Assembly (NCBI GenBank): GCA_028709465.1 | Contig: JAQVWY010000001.1 | Coordinates: 1-64,000 of the forward strand | Direction: 5' to 3' | DNA length: 64,000 nucleotides | DNA from: Tissierellia bacterium | Lineage (GTDB): Bacteria > Bacillota > Clostridia > Tissierellales > Sedimentibacteraceae | Shown here: positions 19,582-30,468 of the stretch, one piece after another | Position numbering within the stretch: position 1 is the first letter of the stretch | Layout of the letters: each line of letters begins with the position of its first letter | Position numbers and translations under genes: made by a program | Notes under the pieces: generated by a model | Databases searched by the model: none | What the model was told of the DNA's origin: nothing | The model's input: only the letters and a program-made list of their open reading frames with translations

Positions 19582-19740
19582 ATGGATTACGATTTTAATG
19601 ATTGTTACGATGAAATAGAAGATATTACTATTAAAATTGATTATAAAGTTTTAAATGGTATACAGCAAGATAAACAAAGGATTAAGAGACAGAATAAGAA
19701 AAATAAATTAAGTAAACTTAATATCGAAAATAAGGAGTAA
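19582..19740 (+). CDS. short ORF (52 aa, MDYDFNDCYDEIEDITIKIDYK...)
   Basis: Read by hand; directly abuts next CDS; weak SD. Confidence 0.4.
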   Translation: MDYDFNDCYDEIEDITIKIDYKVLNGIQQDKQRIKRQNKKNKLSKLNIENKE

Positions 19741-19745
19741 GTGAA

Positions 19746-20966
19746 GTGATTAATGAAATAAACCGTAAGCAAGACGAAACAATAAAATCTTATAAAATTA
19801 GATTGTTTAAGAATAAAGATTTATATGGATTAAATTCACAGAATATTGCCGATTTGATAAATAAAGAAACAGGGGATACATTCAATGAAAGTACATATAG
19901 AAAGTGGTATAGGTTATATTCTGAAGGTCTTGAAGATGGTAAAAAAGAAAATTTGAGTGATGATAGTCTTATAAAACAGTATGAGATTAAAAAGCAAGAA
20001 TTTGAAAAAGAAAAGATAAAAGTACAGACTGAAAAATTGAATCTTAACCAAATGTTAAGAGAACAAGCTAGAATGGAACTTTTTGAAGAGAAAATAACTC
20101 ATGCAATATTACATAGAGATAAAAATATTGATATACCTAAACATAAAATAGATTTGGATTATAACAACGACAGCGAAATGATATTAAGCATAGCTGACCC
20201 TCATTATGGAGCAGACTTTATTATCAGAGGTATGATGGATGAAGTAATAAATGAATATAATCCAGAAATATTTGAAAAAAGAATGTGGGAAATATTAAAT
20301 AAAACTGTTTCATATGCTGAAAGAAATGGTTTTAAAAAGGTTAATGTTTTAGACCTTGATGACAGTATTGAGGGAATTTTGCATATCGGACAACTTGCTT
20401 TATTACGATATGGAGTTGTTGATAGTTTAATTGGATATGCTGATTTTATGGAAACGTGGATTAATGAGTTGAGTAGAATCTTATATGTTGATTTTAATAG
20501 GGTTAAGGGAAATCATAATGACCTTCGTTTGCTCACGGGTAAAAAGGGTGATTTTCCGCACGAAAATACGTCACGTATAATTACTCATAGTATTAAAAAG
20601 GGATTAAGGGATAATCCTAATGTTTCTATAAATGGACATAATTCAGTTGGTTGTATATATAAAAAGATAGCAGGTTTTGATGTGTTAGCATCTCATGGAC
20701 AAGATGAAAAAGGGAACTTAGAAGATTCATTTAAAAATTATATTTTAAGTTACAAAGTAAATGTTGATTATTTCTATACAGGACATTTACATAGTACAAA
20801 TATAAAAGAAATAGGTATAAATAAAGAGATTATTCAAACACCTTCGATTATGGGAATTAATGATTTTTCTATAGGACTCAAAAAGACAGCTAACGCAGGT
20901 GCTAAGATTACAGTACTTACAAAAGATTATGGTAGAACGGAAGAACATAACATAATTCTGAAGTAA
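19746..20966 (+). CDS. calcineurin-like metallophosphoesterase with N-terminal HTH-like region
   Basis: ADPHYG, GNHND, SHGQDEKG, GHLH metallophosphatase motifs. Confidence 0.8.
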   Translation: MINEINRKQDETIKSYKIRLFKNKDLYGLNSQNIADLINKETGDTFNESTYRKWYRLYSEGLEDGKKENLSDDSLIKQYEIKKQEFEKEKIKVQTEKLNLNQMLREQARMELFEEKITHAILHRDKNIDIPKHKIDLDYNNDSEMILSIADPHYGADFIIRGMMDEVINEYNPEIFEKRMWEILNKTVSYAERNGFKKVNVLDLDDSIEGILHIGQLALLRYGVVDSLIGYADFMETWINELSRILYVDFNRVKGNHNDLRLLTGKKGDFPHENTSRIITHSIKKGLRDNPNVSINGHNSVGCIYKKIAGFDVLASHGQDEKGNLEDSFKNYILSYKVNVDYFYTGHLHSTNIKEIGINKEIIQTPSIMGINDFSIGLKKTANAGAKITVLTKDYGRTEEHNIILK

Positions 20967-21027
20967 GTTTATATGAATTAACGATTTGATGGTGAAATAA
21001 AAATAAATAACAAGTGAGGATAGAATT

Positions 21028-21660
21028 ATGACTAGGAAGATAAATTGGGATAGTTTTATTGATGAGGAAACTAAAGAGGTTGGTAAAATTAATTTACCTG
21101 ACCCTGAAACACTTGATTACTACAAACAATTGTCTAATAGGGAAATATTTATTAACCAAGATATAGACGAATATGTTGTAGATTACTCCCTTAAAATTAT
21201 TGAATGGAATAAGGAAGATAAAAATATTCCAATTGAAGACCGTAAGAAAATAAAAATATTTATCAATACCGATGGCGGCGATGTAACAGCAATGAACAGT
21301 ATGATAAATGCCATTCAGTTGTCTAAGACTCCTTGTATAACAATTGGAATGGGAAAAGTATTTTCGGCAGGAGCTATGATTCTTCTTGCTTCAAAAGAAA
21401 GATGGGTTTTTAAGAATACTATTGTAATGATACATAAGGGTTCTAGCGGAATCATTTCTGATGTTAATAAGATAATTGATTATTCAAAGTTTCTTGAAAA
21501 AGATAATGAGTATAATAAACAATATATTTTAGATAACACAAAGATTACTCCTAAAAAATATAAAGAAGTGGAAAATAAAGATTGGTATATTTTTGCTTCA
21601 GAATGTCTTGAATGGGGTATTGCAACAAAAATAATTGATAATATTGATGATTTAATATAA
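21028..21660 (+). CDS. ClpP-family protease
   Basis: INTDGGDVTAMNSM, GKVFSAGAMILLAS (Ser), IHKGSSG (His) motifs. Confidence 0.85.
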   Translation: MTRKINWDSFIDEETKEVGKINLPDPETLDYYKQLSNREIFINQDIDEYVVDYSLKIIEWNKEDKNIPIEDRKKIKIFINTDGGDVTAMNSMINAIQLSKTPCITIGMGKVFSAGAMILLASKERWVFKNTIVMIHKGSSGIISDVNKIIDYSKFLEKDNEYNKQYILDNTKITPKKYKEVENKDWYIFASECLEWGIATKIIDNIDDLI

Positions 21661-21691
21661 TAAAAGAATTAAAAGGAGAATAAATAAACTT

Positions 21692-22057
21692 ATGGTATTA
21701 ATAAAGAAGATAACTGTTGACGAATCAGGTGAAGTTCGGGAGTCTTATATTTGTGATGGTCAGGAAATATTGCCTGAGACATATTATATGCTTGAAGGTG
21801 AATTAGAAGAAGATGAGTATATAGAAGATATGGATTTTGAAGAAGATTGTGACGGTAATTGTTGTGACTGTGAATTTGGTGGATATAAAGACGATGATGA
21901 ATTATATTTTGGTCAGATTATGACTGATGCAATAAATGACACACTTGAAATGTTTGATAATCCTACAATTTGTGATGATTGTAAGGCAAGGGCATTGATA
22001 GATTTAGTTATGATTGGTGCTGATGGAGCGTTAGAAGGATATATTATTAGAGAATAG
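21692..22057 (+). CDS. acidic Cys-containing hypothetical protein
   Basis: ORF with AAAGGAG SD; DCDGNCCDCEFG cluster. Confidence 0.6.
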   Translation: MVLIKKITVDESGEVRESYICDGQEILPETYYMLEGELEEDEYIEDMDFEEDCDGNCCDCEFGGYKDDDELYFGQIMTDAINDTLEMFDNPTICDDCKARALIDLVMIGADGALEGYIIRE

Positions 22058-22106
22058 ATACAATGTTTGTTTGGTGGAAAGTTTTATAAATTAATGTAAA
22101 CAGATT

Positions 22107-22130
22107 AAGTACATTAGAAATAATGTACTT
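22107..22130 (+). other. 10-bp GAAA-tetraloop hairpin
   Basis: AAGTACATTA-GAAA-TAATGTACTT in intergenic region. Confidence 0.6.
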
Positions 22131-22180
22131 GCTTGTGTTTATATAACACAATTTTAAAGAATTAAAGGGAGAGTGAATTT

Positions 22181-23263
22181 GTGGCTAAAACAGAGAAATT
22201 TAATAGTGGCAATAAGCCACAAGTTGAGGTTAAAAGGTATAAATGTTCTTGTTGCCCAGAAGAGTATAAAGACCAAGAAAAAAATTTTTATAAATCTTCA
22301 TCATTAACAATGAGGGGTAATAATGGGCGTATGGTCGTATGTAAAAAATGTGTCTTAGAATTATTTGCTTTATTGTTAAATAAATATGAAGATTGTAAAA
22401 CAGCACTATATTATTTATGTCAATTATTAGATGTTTATTTTGATGCAAATTTATATCCTAGTGTAGAAGTTCAAGCAACCAATAGCAATAGTAACATTGC
22501 CGCAATATATTTTCAAAAAATTAATTCTCTAAATCAATATTCTTCTAAAACGTTTGTGGATTCAACTTTGATAGCTCAATGCGGAGAAAATAGTCTTATA
22601 AATAAAACTAATCAAAATTTAGAATTTAATGAAGAGGATTTAAGGAATAAAGAAGATGTAATAAGAATGGTTGGATATGACCCTTTTGAAAATGAAAATC
22701 CATTAGATAAAAAGGGTTTATATAATTCTATTGTAGATATGCTTGATGAAAGTACATTAGAAGATAGTTTTAAATTGCCAATAGTGATTGAAATAGCTAA
22801 AAGTTTTAATCAGATAGATAAGATAAATCAAGCATTAGCAATAATGACAAGTGATGTAACCAATGTTGCTAATCAAGTAGGTGGAGTTAAGTCTTTATTT
22901 GAAGCTAAAGATAAAATGTATAGAGCAATTTTAGCTATGGCTAAAGATAATGGTATTTCAGTTAATCATGCAACTAATAAATCTAAAGGTGCAGGAACTT
23001 TATCTGGAATAATGAAGCAACTCCAAGAAAAGGGTTTTATGGAAGCAGAAGTTAATTTATTTGATATTGAAACATGTGAGGGAATGAGTCAAGTAGCGGA
23101 TATTAGCAATAAGAGTATATTAAAGCAATTACAATTTGATGAAAACGATTATGTTGCAATGATAACAGACCAAAGAAATATGATACAAGAATTAAATACA
23201 AAAACTATAAAACTTGAAGAAGAAAATAGATTATTAAAAATAAATATAAAAAAGGAGATGTAG
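22181..23263 (+). CDS. zinc-ribbon protein upstream of terminase, possible small terminase
   Basis: CSCCPEEY...VVCKKC Cys4; position immediately before TerL. Confidence 0.5.
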   Translation: MAKTEKFNSGNKPQVEVKRYKCSCCPEEYKDQEKNFYKSSSLTMRGNNGRMVVCKKCVLELFALLLNKYEDCKTALYYLCQLLDVYFDANLYPSVEVQATNSNSNIAAIYFQKINSLNQYSSKTFVDSTLIAQCGENSLINKTNQNLEFNEEDLRNKEDVIRMVGYDPFENENPLDKKGLYNSIVDMLDESTLEDSFKLPIVIEIAKSFNQIDKINQALAIMTSDVTNVANQVGGVKSLFEAKDKMYRAILAMAKDNGISVNHATNKSKGAGTLSGIMKQLQEKGFMEAEVNLFDIETCEGMSQVADISNKSILKQLQFDENDYVAMITDQRNMIQELNTKTIKLEEENRLLKINIKKEM

Positions 23264-23266
23264 CAT

Positions 23267-25060
23267 ATGGATAAAAAAGCTATGTCTCAAAGAAAAATTG
23301 ATGGGTATTTAAAACTTGCTGAGATAATAAATTGGGGAAGAATGTATCCTATACGTTTCGTTGAAAGGTTTTTGGGCTTAGATTTATTAGATTACCAAAA
23401 ATATGTTCTTTTAAAAAGCTGGTATACTCCTTATTGTGTTTGGTGTATGGGTAGGTCATCTGGGAAGACTACCCTTGGTTCTCCTTTTTTAATGACTAAA
23501 AGCTTATTAATACCAAATTTTCAAGCATATATATTAGCTGGCTCTGGTAGTCAGAGTCAAGAAATGTTTATGAAGATTGAAAAAATAGCTAAAAGAGAAA
23601 TTGCATCTTTTACTGGATTAACTGATGTATTTATGAATGAAACAGTGAAGAGTACCGCAAACACAGATGGATTTACCCACAATCCTAGTTCATTTGAATA
23701 TAATCTATATAATGGTAGTGCAGTTAACTCCTTAAACGGAGCAATTAACAACATTCGTTCTAAGAGAAGCAATTGTAATTTTTATGATGAAAGTGGTTTT
23801 GCCCCAGATGAATTATTTACAGCTTCAGAACCTTTTTGCACTCAAAACAGTGACTTTAGATTGGGTGGAGACGTAGATGTAACATTATTTCCAAAACAAT
23901 TTCCAAATCAATTAATATATGCTTCTTCCGCATCTTCAATTGATACTTACTTTTTTAAAAAATATAGTGAGTTTAGTAAAAAGATGTTTTTAGGAGATAA
24001 TAGATATTTTGTAGCAGATATAAATTCAGATGTGGTAATTAATGCAACATATAATGGAAAATTATATCCTGTTCCATTGCTTACACAAGAAGTTATTGAT
24101 ACAAAAATGCGTGAAAATAAAGAAAAAGCCATGAGAGAATATAAGAATATCTTTACCACAGAAGGTGGAAATGACCAGATAGTAAAACGAGCCAATATAA
24201 TTAGAAATTCTGAATTAAGAGTTCCTATATTATATAATGATGGAAATAAAAAATTCGGCATAGGTTTTGACCCCGCAAGAAGTTATGACCAAAGTGTGTG
24301 TGTGGTGGGAGAATTTTATTGGGATGATATAGTTGGTTATAAAATGAAACTTGTTAATTCTGTAAGTTTTGTGGATATAGCTAAAAAGAAAAAAACTCCA
24401 ATGAGAACACCTGAACAAATTGAACTTGTAAAACAAATGATATTGGATTATAACGGTAAAAATGCGGCAGATTATGAAAATATTGAAGCTTTAGAAATTG
24501 ATGCTGGTGCAGGTGGAGGTGGTGTAAATATTGCAGATTACTTTATGGAGGATTGGGTTGATAAAAAAGGAAATAAACATAAGGGAATGATTGATAAAGT
24601 AGAATCTGTAGACTATATTTCTAAATTTCCAAATGCAGTTGATAAAATCAAATTACTTTCCCCTCAAAAATACAAAAAAATGCTATTTGAAGCTTTAATT
24701 GAAATGATGAATCTGGATTTAATATCTTTTCCTGAAACATATGATGGAAAGGGTTATTTAACTATGGATGATACAGATGGAGATGAAATTAAATCAAAAG
24801 TGTATAAATTATCTTTTGAAGAAGAAATGGCATTAATTCAATTAGATTTAGCTAAAGAAGAACTTGTTAATATTTATCGTTTTAAAAGTTCAAATGGTAA
24901 TTGTAGATATGATTTAGCTTCTGATAAAGTTAGCAAAATGAATGATGATAGAGCTTATGCAATTGCAATGTTGGCTTGGTATTTACAACAATTGAGAAGA
25001 AAACATATTACAGGAAAATCTAATAAAGATGTAGATTGGCTTAGTTATTGTCTTTATTAA
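23267..25060 (+). CDS. terL: terminase large subunit
   Basis: Walker A GRSSGKT, Walker B-like NCNFYDES, FGIGFDPA nuclease-domain start. Confidence 0.85.
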   Translation: MDKKAMSQRKIDGYLKLAEIINWGRMYPIRFVERFLGLDLLDYQKYVLLKSWYTPYCVWCMGRSSGKTTLGSPFLMTKSLLIPNFQAYILAGSGSQSQEMFMKIEKIAKREIASFTGLTDVFMNETVKSTANTDGFTHNPSSFEYNLYNGSAVNSLNGAINNIRSKRSNCNFYDESGFAPDELFTASEPFCTQNSDFRLGGDVDVTLFPKQFPNQLIYASSASSIDTYFFKKYSEFSKKMFLGDNRYFVADINSDVVINATYNGKLYPVPLLTQEVIDTKMRENKEKAMREYKNIFTTEGGNDQIVKRANIIRNSELRVPILYNDGNKKFGIGFDPARSYDQSVCVVGEFYWDDIVGYKMKLVNSVSFVDIAKKKKTPMRTPEQIELVKQMILDYNGKNAADYENIEALEIDAGAGGGGVNIADYFMEDWVDKKGNKHKGMIDKVESVDYISKFPNAVDKIKLLSPQKYKKMLFEALIEMMNLDLISFPETYDGKGYLTMDDTDGDEIKSKVYKLSFEEEMALIQLDLAKEELVNIYRFKSSNGNCRYDLASDKVSKMNDDRAYAIAMLAWYLQQLRRKHITGKSNKDVDWLSYCLY

Positions 25061-25123
25061 CTTATAACACGATATATAAACTTATAATCCCCAAACAATC
25101 TCCAAACGAAAGGAGGCTAACGC

Positions 25124-26668
25124 ATGTCAAGACCTAAAGGCAGTACAAATAAAAGTACTAATAAACCCAAGTTAGAAAATATAGTTGAAAATACAATACA
25201 AAACGCAACTATAGAACCAACTAATCTTTTAAATAATAATGATAAAGATAAATTTTTTATACCTAGAAATTATGCTAGAAGTGGTGTTCAACCTTTGTGG
25301 GCTTCTTCTACTACTACATCAATCAATCCATTTACTGACGAACAAATAAAAAATATGTTAAAAAATCCGTATGCTAATTATAAACAATTACAATTAGTTA
25401 GTGAATATTTGATAAATACTAATAGTAATTATAATACGATTGTGGATTATTTATCGACTATAATGACGTTTGATTATGTACTATACCCCTTTGGTATAAC
25501 AGATAATCAGACTACAGTTAAAAATAGAATGTATAATTCTGCTAGAATCTTATCTAAAATGAATTTGGAAAATGTTTTTCCTATAATGTTAAAACAAGCA
25601 ATAATATATGGAGAATCATATTGGTATGATTTGAGTGATAATGAAAATACAATTTTAGAAAAATTACCAAAGGAAATTTGTGTTCTTTCTCAAATTGATG
25701 ATGATAATTTATGGCGTATGTATATAGATTGTGCTTTGATTCATCCTACTAAAGTTTATGAATTACCAGAAGAAATTCAAAATGCTTATAACGATTATAT
25801 AGAACGTAAAAAACCTAAAGGTAAGAAAAAGGTAAATGAATATACTTTTATTCCTGAGAGTTATTATGAAGTAAGTAAAAAAGGTTTTGCAATTTTTATT
25901 CATATGGAAAAGAAAGCGCATGACTATCCTTTATTGGCACACATGTTTTCTGATTTATCTTTATTGTCTAATGATAAATCATACTTTAATGAATTTATTA
26001 AAGATGACGCAGTTAAAAGTGTGCATCAAAAAATCCCAACAGATAAAGAAACTGGTGTTCCATTGATGCCCAAAGAAATTATAGAAGCTTATCATAATGC
26101 AAGTAAGGAAAATGTTGGACGTAATATCTCTATAATGACAAATCCATTTGAGGTAGAGGGTATATCTTTAGATGGAAATCAAAAGTCAGCTATAAATGTA
26201 GTTGAGCATGATATCAAAGTAATTCAAAATGATTCTGGTATATCAGAAACAATATTTAATGCCAGTACAACGAATGGATTAGTATATAGTACTAAAGCAG
26301 ATTCAGCACGTATATATCCATTATTATATTTCTTTACAAATCTTGTTAATTTTAAAATTAAAACATACAAATGTCAAGTTAAGTTTTTACATATAAATAT
26401 TTTTGAAGAATTAGACATACATGAGAGTCATCGGGCAGATTTATTAAGTGGTGGTTCTAGAAGTTTATTTATGGCATCTTCAGAAATAGATTTATATACT
26501 TATATGAATTTGACTGAGATGGAAAAACTATTAGATTTTGATAGTATGTTGCCCCCAAAATTGAATGCAAGTCAGGGTAATGCACAGGATTTAAATCCAA
26601 ATGGAAAGCCTAAATCTAAAGAAAAAGATAAAGCAGACTCTACGGTAGTTGTAGATGGGTATAAATAA
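25124..26668 (+). CDS. portal protein
   Basis: Position after TerL; length and composition typical of portal (514 aa). Confidence 0.7.
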   Translation: MSRPKGSTNKSTNKPKLENIVENTIQNATIEPTNLLNNNDKDKFFIPRNYARSGVQPLWASSTTTSINPFTDEQIKNMLKNPYANYKQLQLVSEYLINTNSNYNTIVDYLSTIMTFDYVLYPFGITDNQTTVKNRMYNSARILSKMNLENVFPIMLKQAIIYGESYWYDLSDNENTILEKLPKEICVLSQIDDDNLWRMYIDCALIHPTKVYELPEEIQNAYNDYIERKKPKGKKKVNEYTFIPESYYEVSKKGFAIFIHMEKKAHDYPLLAHMFSDLSLLSNDKSYFNEFIKDDAVKSVHQKIPTDKETGVPLMPKEIIEAYHNASKENVGRNISIMTNPFEVEGISLDGNQKSAINVVEHDIKVIQNDSGISETIFNASTTNGLVYSTKADSARIYPLLYFFTNLVNFKIKTYKCQVKFLHINIFEELDIHESHRADLLSGGSRSLFMASSEIDLYTYMNLTEMEKLLDFDSMLPPKLNASQGNAQDLNPNGKPKSKEKDKADSTVVVDGYK

Positions 26669-26710
26669 ATAATTAAAATAAAAATAAAATTATATAAGAA
26701 TTTTAAGAAG

Positions 26711-26911
26711 GTGAAATTAGTGAAGTTTATTTATGTATTTTCAGAAGAAGTTGCACAAGACATGGAATTATCGGGTTTTAAAAAACTAGAGGAAAATAAT
26801 GAAGTAATCATTGGTGGTAAAAGGGCTATAGTTTTTCTTAATAATAAAGAGAGTTATCTGAATAAATATCAAAAGCAATATATACTTTTATCAAATAAAT
26901 TATTTTTCTAA
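26711..26911 (+). CDS. small hypothetical protein
   Basis: ORF with AAGGTG SD. Confidence 0.55.
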   Translation: MKLVKFIYVFSEEVAQDMELSGFKKLEENNEVIIGGKRAIVFLNNKESYLNKYQKQYILLSNKLFF

Positions 26912-26916
26912 AATGT

Positions 26917-26946
26917 AAGATGTTAGTTAATTTCTAACATCTTTTT
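26917..26946 (+). terminator. Rho-independent terminator
   Basis: AAGATGTTAG...CTAACATCTTTTTT. Confidence 0.85.
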
Positions 26947-26998
26947 TAATGAAAAATTTTTAGTATTGATATTAACAAAATATAAGGTGGTGAGGTTA

Positions 26999-28828
26999 TT
27001 GAATGTACATCCTAGTTTAAAAGTTAGATTTAATAAAGATTTTAAAAAAGTAAATAATTCAGAATTTGTAGAAGGTACTGCTTTAATTGCATATAGTGGT
27101 GATAATAGAAATGGTTCTGATATTACAGAACAAGCATTTAATGATGCTATGCCATCTTTAGGATTGATACCTTTAGTTGGACATTGGTTATCTGATAAAC
27201 AGAATTTTGGAGGACATGATATAACAATTGAATGGAATGGTAATGAACTAGTATTAAAAGATAATACTATTCCGTATGGTGTTGTTAAAGAAAATCATAA
27301 TGCAGAGTGGATAGAAATTGAAGAAAATGGAAAAAAGCACAAGTACATTAAAGCAGATGTAGTTCTTTGGTATGCTAGATATCCAGAACCAGTTCAAAAG
27401 GTGATTGATACAGGGGTTAATCAATCTATGGAAATAAATTGTAAATCATATTCTGAAAAAGTAAATGGCAATATTCAGATAGATTCATTTGAATATTCGG
27501 CTCTTTGTTTACTAGGACTTGATATTGATGAAAACGGTCAAAAAGGTGAGGATAATGTCGAACCATGTTTTGAAAGTGCTTCTGTAGTAATTGATAAATT
27601 TACTGTAAATGATAACTTTAAAGAACAATTTAATCAATTATTATTTGCTTTAAACAAAAATTTTAAAATTGATTCATATTTTATTTCTGAAAATGAAGCA
27701 GAACAAATAGTAGAAAAAGCAAATTCAATATTTATTCAATTAGGTTTTGAATGTTCAGAATATATAGTTGATGGTAAAGAATATGACGTAACTGGTATCA
27801 TAAATAAAACACTAAATAAAGAATTATCAGAAGCATGGGGTTTTAATATTTATGATAAAGATACAATTACAATTAAAACATTAGATTTTAACTCTATGGA
27901 TACAGCATCTATAAGTATAAGTTCTGTTGAACTTTTAATGAATAAAAATATAAATACTAATCAACAGCATTTTACTTTAAAGATAAAGAATAACTTTGAC
28001 CAAGGAGGTGAAAGTGAAAATATGAATAAAAAGGAGGATAAAAATTTGGATAATAAAGAATTAAGTTTTTCAGCTACATATAGACAGAAAAGAGAAGCTT
28101 TACAAAATGCACTCGACCCTGTAATTATAAAAAATGAAGAAGACAAAATTATTTCTGAAACTTACTACTGGTTAGATGATTTTTCAGATACTCATTGTAT
28201 GGTAGAAAAATACGTTTGGGTTAGTGGTGATGGTAATGAAGAAACTTATGGTAGATTTACATATTCATTTGATGAAACAGAAATTAAAGCAACTATAACT
28301 TCAGAATTTGAAAAGCTTATTAAAACTGCTTTAACTCAAGAGGAATATGATAAAGTTATGTCTGATAGAGAAACAATGTCTGCTAAATTTGAAGAACTTA
28401 AAACTAAAACGGCAGAATTTGAAACAACTATTTCTACTTTAGAAACTGAAAAAGAAGCATTAAATACAAAAGTTTCTGAATTTGAGTCTGTAATAGTAGA
28501 AAAAGACACTACAATTTCTACACTACAAGAATATAAAAATAATATAGAATTAAATCTTAAACTTGAACAGATAGATGAGATAATAGCGGAATTTGAAGTT
28601 ATATTAAAAGATAATGAAGAGTTTGAGATAATCAAATCTAAGGCTAAAGATATGGAAATTGATATTTTGGAAAAAGAGTTATATGCATTAGAAGGTAAGG
28701 TAAAACATACTAAGACAAATAAAACTTCAAAGAAAAATCACAATTTTAGTAAAGTTAGTGTAGTTGATGATACTAATACTATAACTGATAGTTATTATGG
28801 TGATGCAGTAAAGTATATTAAGAAATAA
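26999..28828 (+). CDS. prohead protease-scaffold fusion
   Basis: N-terminal protease-like segment (ITEQAFNDAMPSLGLIPLVGHW...), C-terminal coiled coil; SD AAGGTGGTG before TTG 26999. Confidence 0.6.
   Translation: MNVHPSLKVRFNKDFKKVNNSEFVEGTALIAYSGDNRNGSDITEQAFNDAMPSLGLIPLVGHWLSDKQNFGGHDITIEWNGNELVLKDNTIPYGVVKENHNAEWIEIEENGKKHKYIKADVVLWYARYPEPVQKVIDTGVNQSMEINCKSYSEKVNGNIQIDSFEYSALCLLGLDIDENGQKGEDNVEPCFESASVVIDKFTVNDNFKEQFNQLLFALNKNFKIDSYFISENEAEQIVEKANSIFIQLGFECSEYIVDGKEYDVTGIINKTLNKELSEAWGFNIYDKDTITIKTLDFNSMDTASISISSVELLMNKNINTNQQHFTLKIKNNFDQGGESENMNKKEDKNLDNKELSFSATYRQKREALQNALDPVIIKNEEDKIISETYYWLDDFSDTHCMVEKYVWVSGDGNEETYGRFTYSFDETEIKATITSEFEKLIKTALTQEEYDKVMSDRETMSAKFEELKTKTAEFETTISTLETEKEALNTKVSEFESVIVEKDTTISTLQEYKNNIELNLKLEQIDEIIAEFEVILKDNEEFEIIKSKAKDMEIDILEKELYALEGKVKHTKTNKTSKKNHNFSKVSVVDDTNTITDSYYGDAVKYIKK
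28046..28828 (+). CDS. putative internally initiated scaffold protein, nested in frame
   Basis: AAGGAGG (28031-28037) 8 nt before in-frame TTG 28046; coiled-coil C-terminus. Confidence 0.5.
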   Translation: MDNKELSFSATYRQKREALQNALDPVIIKNEEDKIISETYYWLDDFSDTHCMVEKYVWVSGDGNEETYGRFTYSFDETEIKATITSEFEKLIKTALTQEEYDKVMSDRETMSAKFEELKTKTAEFETTISTLETEKEALNTKVSEFESVIVEKDTTISTLQEYKNNIELNLKLEQIDEIIAEFEVILKDNEEFEIIKSKAKDMEIDILEKELYALEGKVKHTKTNKTSKKNHNFSKVSVVDDTNTITDSYYGDAVKYIKK

Positions 28829-28848
28829 TATAAATATTAATAAATTAG

Positions 28849-28875
28849 CAACAGTGAAAATACTGTTGTTTTTTT
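28849..28875 (+). terminator. Rho-independent terminator
   Basis: CAACAGT gaaaat ACTGTTG T7. Confidence 0.85.
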
Positions 28876-28928
28876 ATAAATAAAACTGATAACAAAATAA
28901 ACCTAAATTATAAGGAGGAAATTAAATT

Positions 28929-29405
28929 ATGGCTAATTTATTTATTGAAAACAAAGTTAAAGCAACTGCTCATTATGTTGATGTTGTTGCTCCTGCTGGT
29001 GTAACAAATGGTAATATAGTAGTTCTTGGAACTCAAGCAAGTGATAAAACTTATGCATGTGCAGCAAATACGGCTGTGACAGATGCAGGTATGGTAATAA
29101 TATGTAATCCTAATTTGCCTTATGGAGCAGAGGTAGTTGAAAATGATACTACTATAGCAACTGGTGAAATAGTTAGAGCAAGAGTTGTTGAATTGGGGGA
29201 TGTTGAAAGTTATCCTGTGGCAAATATAACTGCAACTGTAGCATTGGCTCAAAATAAAATTGTTGTACCTAAAGCCGGAGCTTTAAAAATGGAATGTCTT
29301 GCCGCTGCTGCTGGAACAGAGTCTATAGTTTATATTATAGATGAGTTATTCACAAAAGCAGGAGTATCAATGGTTAAAATTCGTTGCATAAAAGCACAGG
29401 TATAA
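28929..29405 (+). CDS. head decoration-like structural protein
   Basis: Ala/Val-rich 158 aa between scaffold and capsid genes. Confidence 0.55.
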   Translation: MANLFIENKVKATAHYVDVVAPAGVTNGNIVVLGTQASDKTYACAANTAVTDAGMVIICNPNLPYGAEVVENDTTIATGEIVRARVVELGDVESYPVANITATVALAQNKIVVPKAGALKMECLAAAAGTESIVYIIDELFTKAGVSMVKIRCIKAQV

Positions 29406-29460
29406 TAAGAATAACTTAAATAAACTAATTAGCTTAAAATCATTAAGGAGGAATTATAAT

Positions 29461-30456
29461 ATGAATAGTTTTGTATTTTCAAGCAATCAGAAGTTAGCAT
29501 ATGATGCAACTACTGGTATAACAAAAGAAGGCTTTACAAAAGAACAGATGAATGAAGCTGTTAGAAATATTGTTAGAGAAGCATGTGGTGGTGAGTGGAA
29601 TTATTATAAATTTATGGAAAATAGATATAAGGTTTTCGCTATTATGGCAGAGGTTATGCCTGTTGCTATGAATGCTTCCCTTGCAGGTAAGTTTGATAAT
29701 TTTGCAGAATTCAAAGATACAGCACTTGGAGATAAGCCTTATTTCTGGGTTGAAGACAATCAGGTATATCCTGTTTATACTGCTGCTAGAGGTAACGGCG
29801 ATATAGAAAGGCAGAGAATTGTAGATAGAAACTTCACAGTTCCTACAATTATCAAAGCGATTAAATTCTATGAAGAATTTGATTTATTTATGGCTGGTAA
29901 AATGGACATGGCTAGATTATCTGAAAAAGCATCAATTTCAATGGTAAACTATGTTGGAGAATTAATCTCTGATACTATTTATGGTTCTTATGCGGCTGTA
30001 GACACAGAATTTAAGGCTACTGGTGCTTTCTCTGCTGCAACTCTCGTTTCTATTATTGAAAATATAAAGGCTGCTACTGGTGCCGATAGACTTCAGATAT
30101 TTGGTACAACTACTGCATTGGGTAATGTGGCTGATGGTGCAGGTTATTCAGATAGAGCAAGGGATGGATTTAATGCATTGGGTTATTATGATACTTTCAG
30201 AGGTACAGATTTGTTTGCGTTGCCACAGGCTTATGCAGCTTCTACACAGACATTGAAAGTAAACAATGAACATATAATCATTCTTCCAGCAAATGAAAAA
30301 ATTGTTAAAGTTTTGTTTGAAGGTGATGCACTTGTAGATATGAAAGACGGAATGAATAGAAATGATATGCAGCCTGAAGTTCTCTTTACAAGAAGAGTTG
30401 GTGCTGCCGCTATTACTATTCCTGAAGGGAAATTCGGTTTCTATAAGTTTTCCTAA
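29461..30456 (+). CDS. major capsid protein
   Basis: Position and HK97-type MCP-like composition, followed by strong terminator. Confidence 0.75.
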   Translation: MNSFVFSSNQKLAYDATTGITKEGFTKEQMNEAVRNIVREACGGEWNYYKFMENRYKVFAIMAEVMPVAMNASLAGKFDNFAEFKDTALGDKPYFWVEDNQVYPVYTAARGNGDIERQRIVDRNFTVPTIIKAIKFYEEFDLFMAGKMDMARLSEKASISMVNYVGELISDTIYGSYAAVDTEFKATGAFSAATLVSIIENIKAATGADRLQIFGTTTALGNVADGAGYSDRARDGFNALGYYDTFRGTDLFALPQAYAASTQTLKVNNEHIIILPANEKIVKVLFEGDALVDMKDGMNRNDMQPEVLFTRRVGAAAITIPEGKFGFYKFS

Positions 30457-30468
30457 TATTTTTATTAA

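Noticed and set aside
22230-24436. Several 60-104 aa antisense ORFs inside the packaging genes
   Set aside because: Antisense shadows of strongly supported + strand CDSs in biased-composition DNA.
28938-29252. 104-aa Cys/Ile-rich antisense ORF
   Set aside because: Antisense of the decoration protein gene; composition is an artefact of the sense codons.
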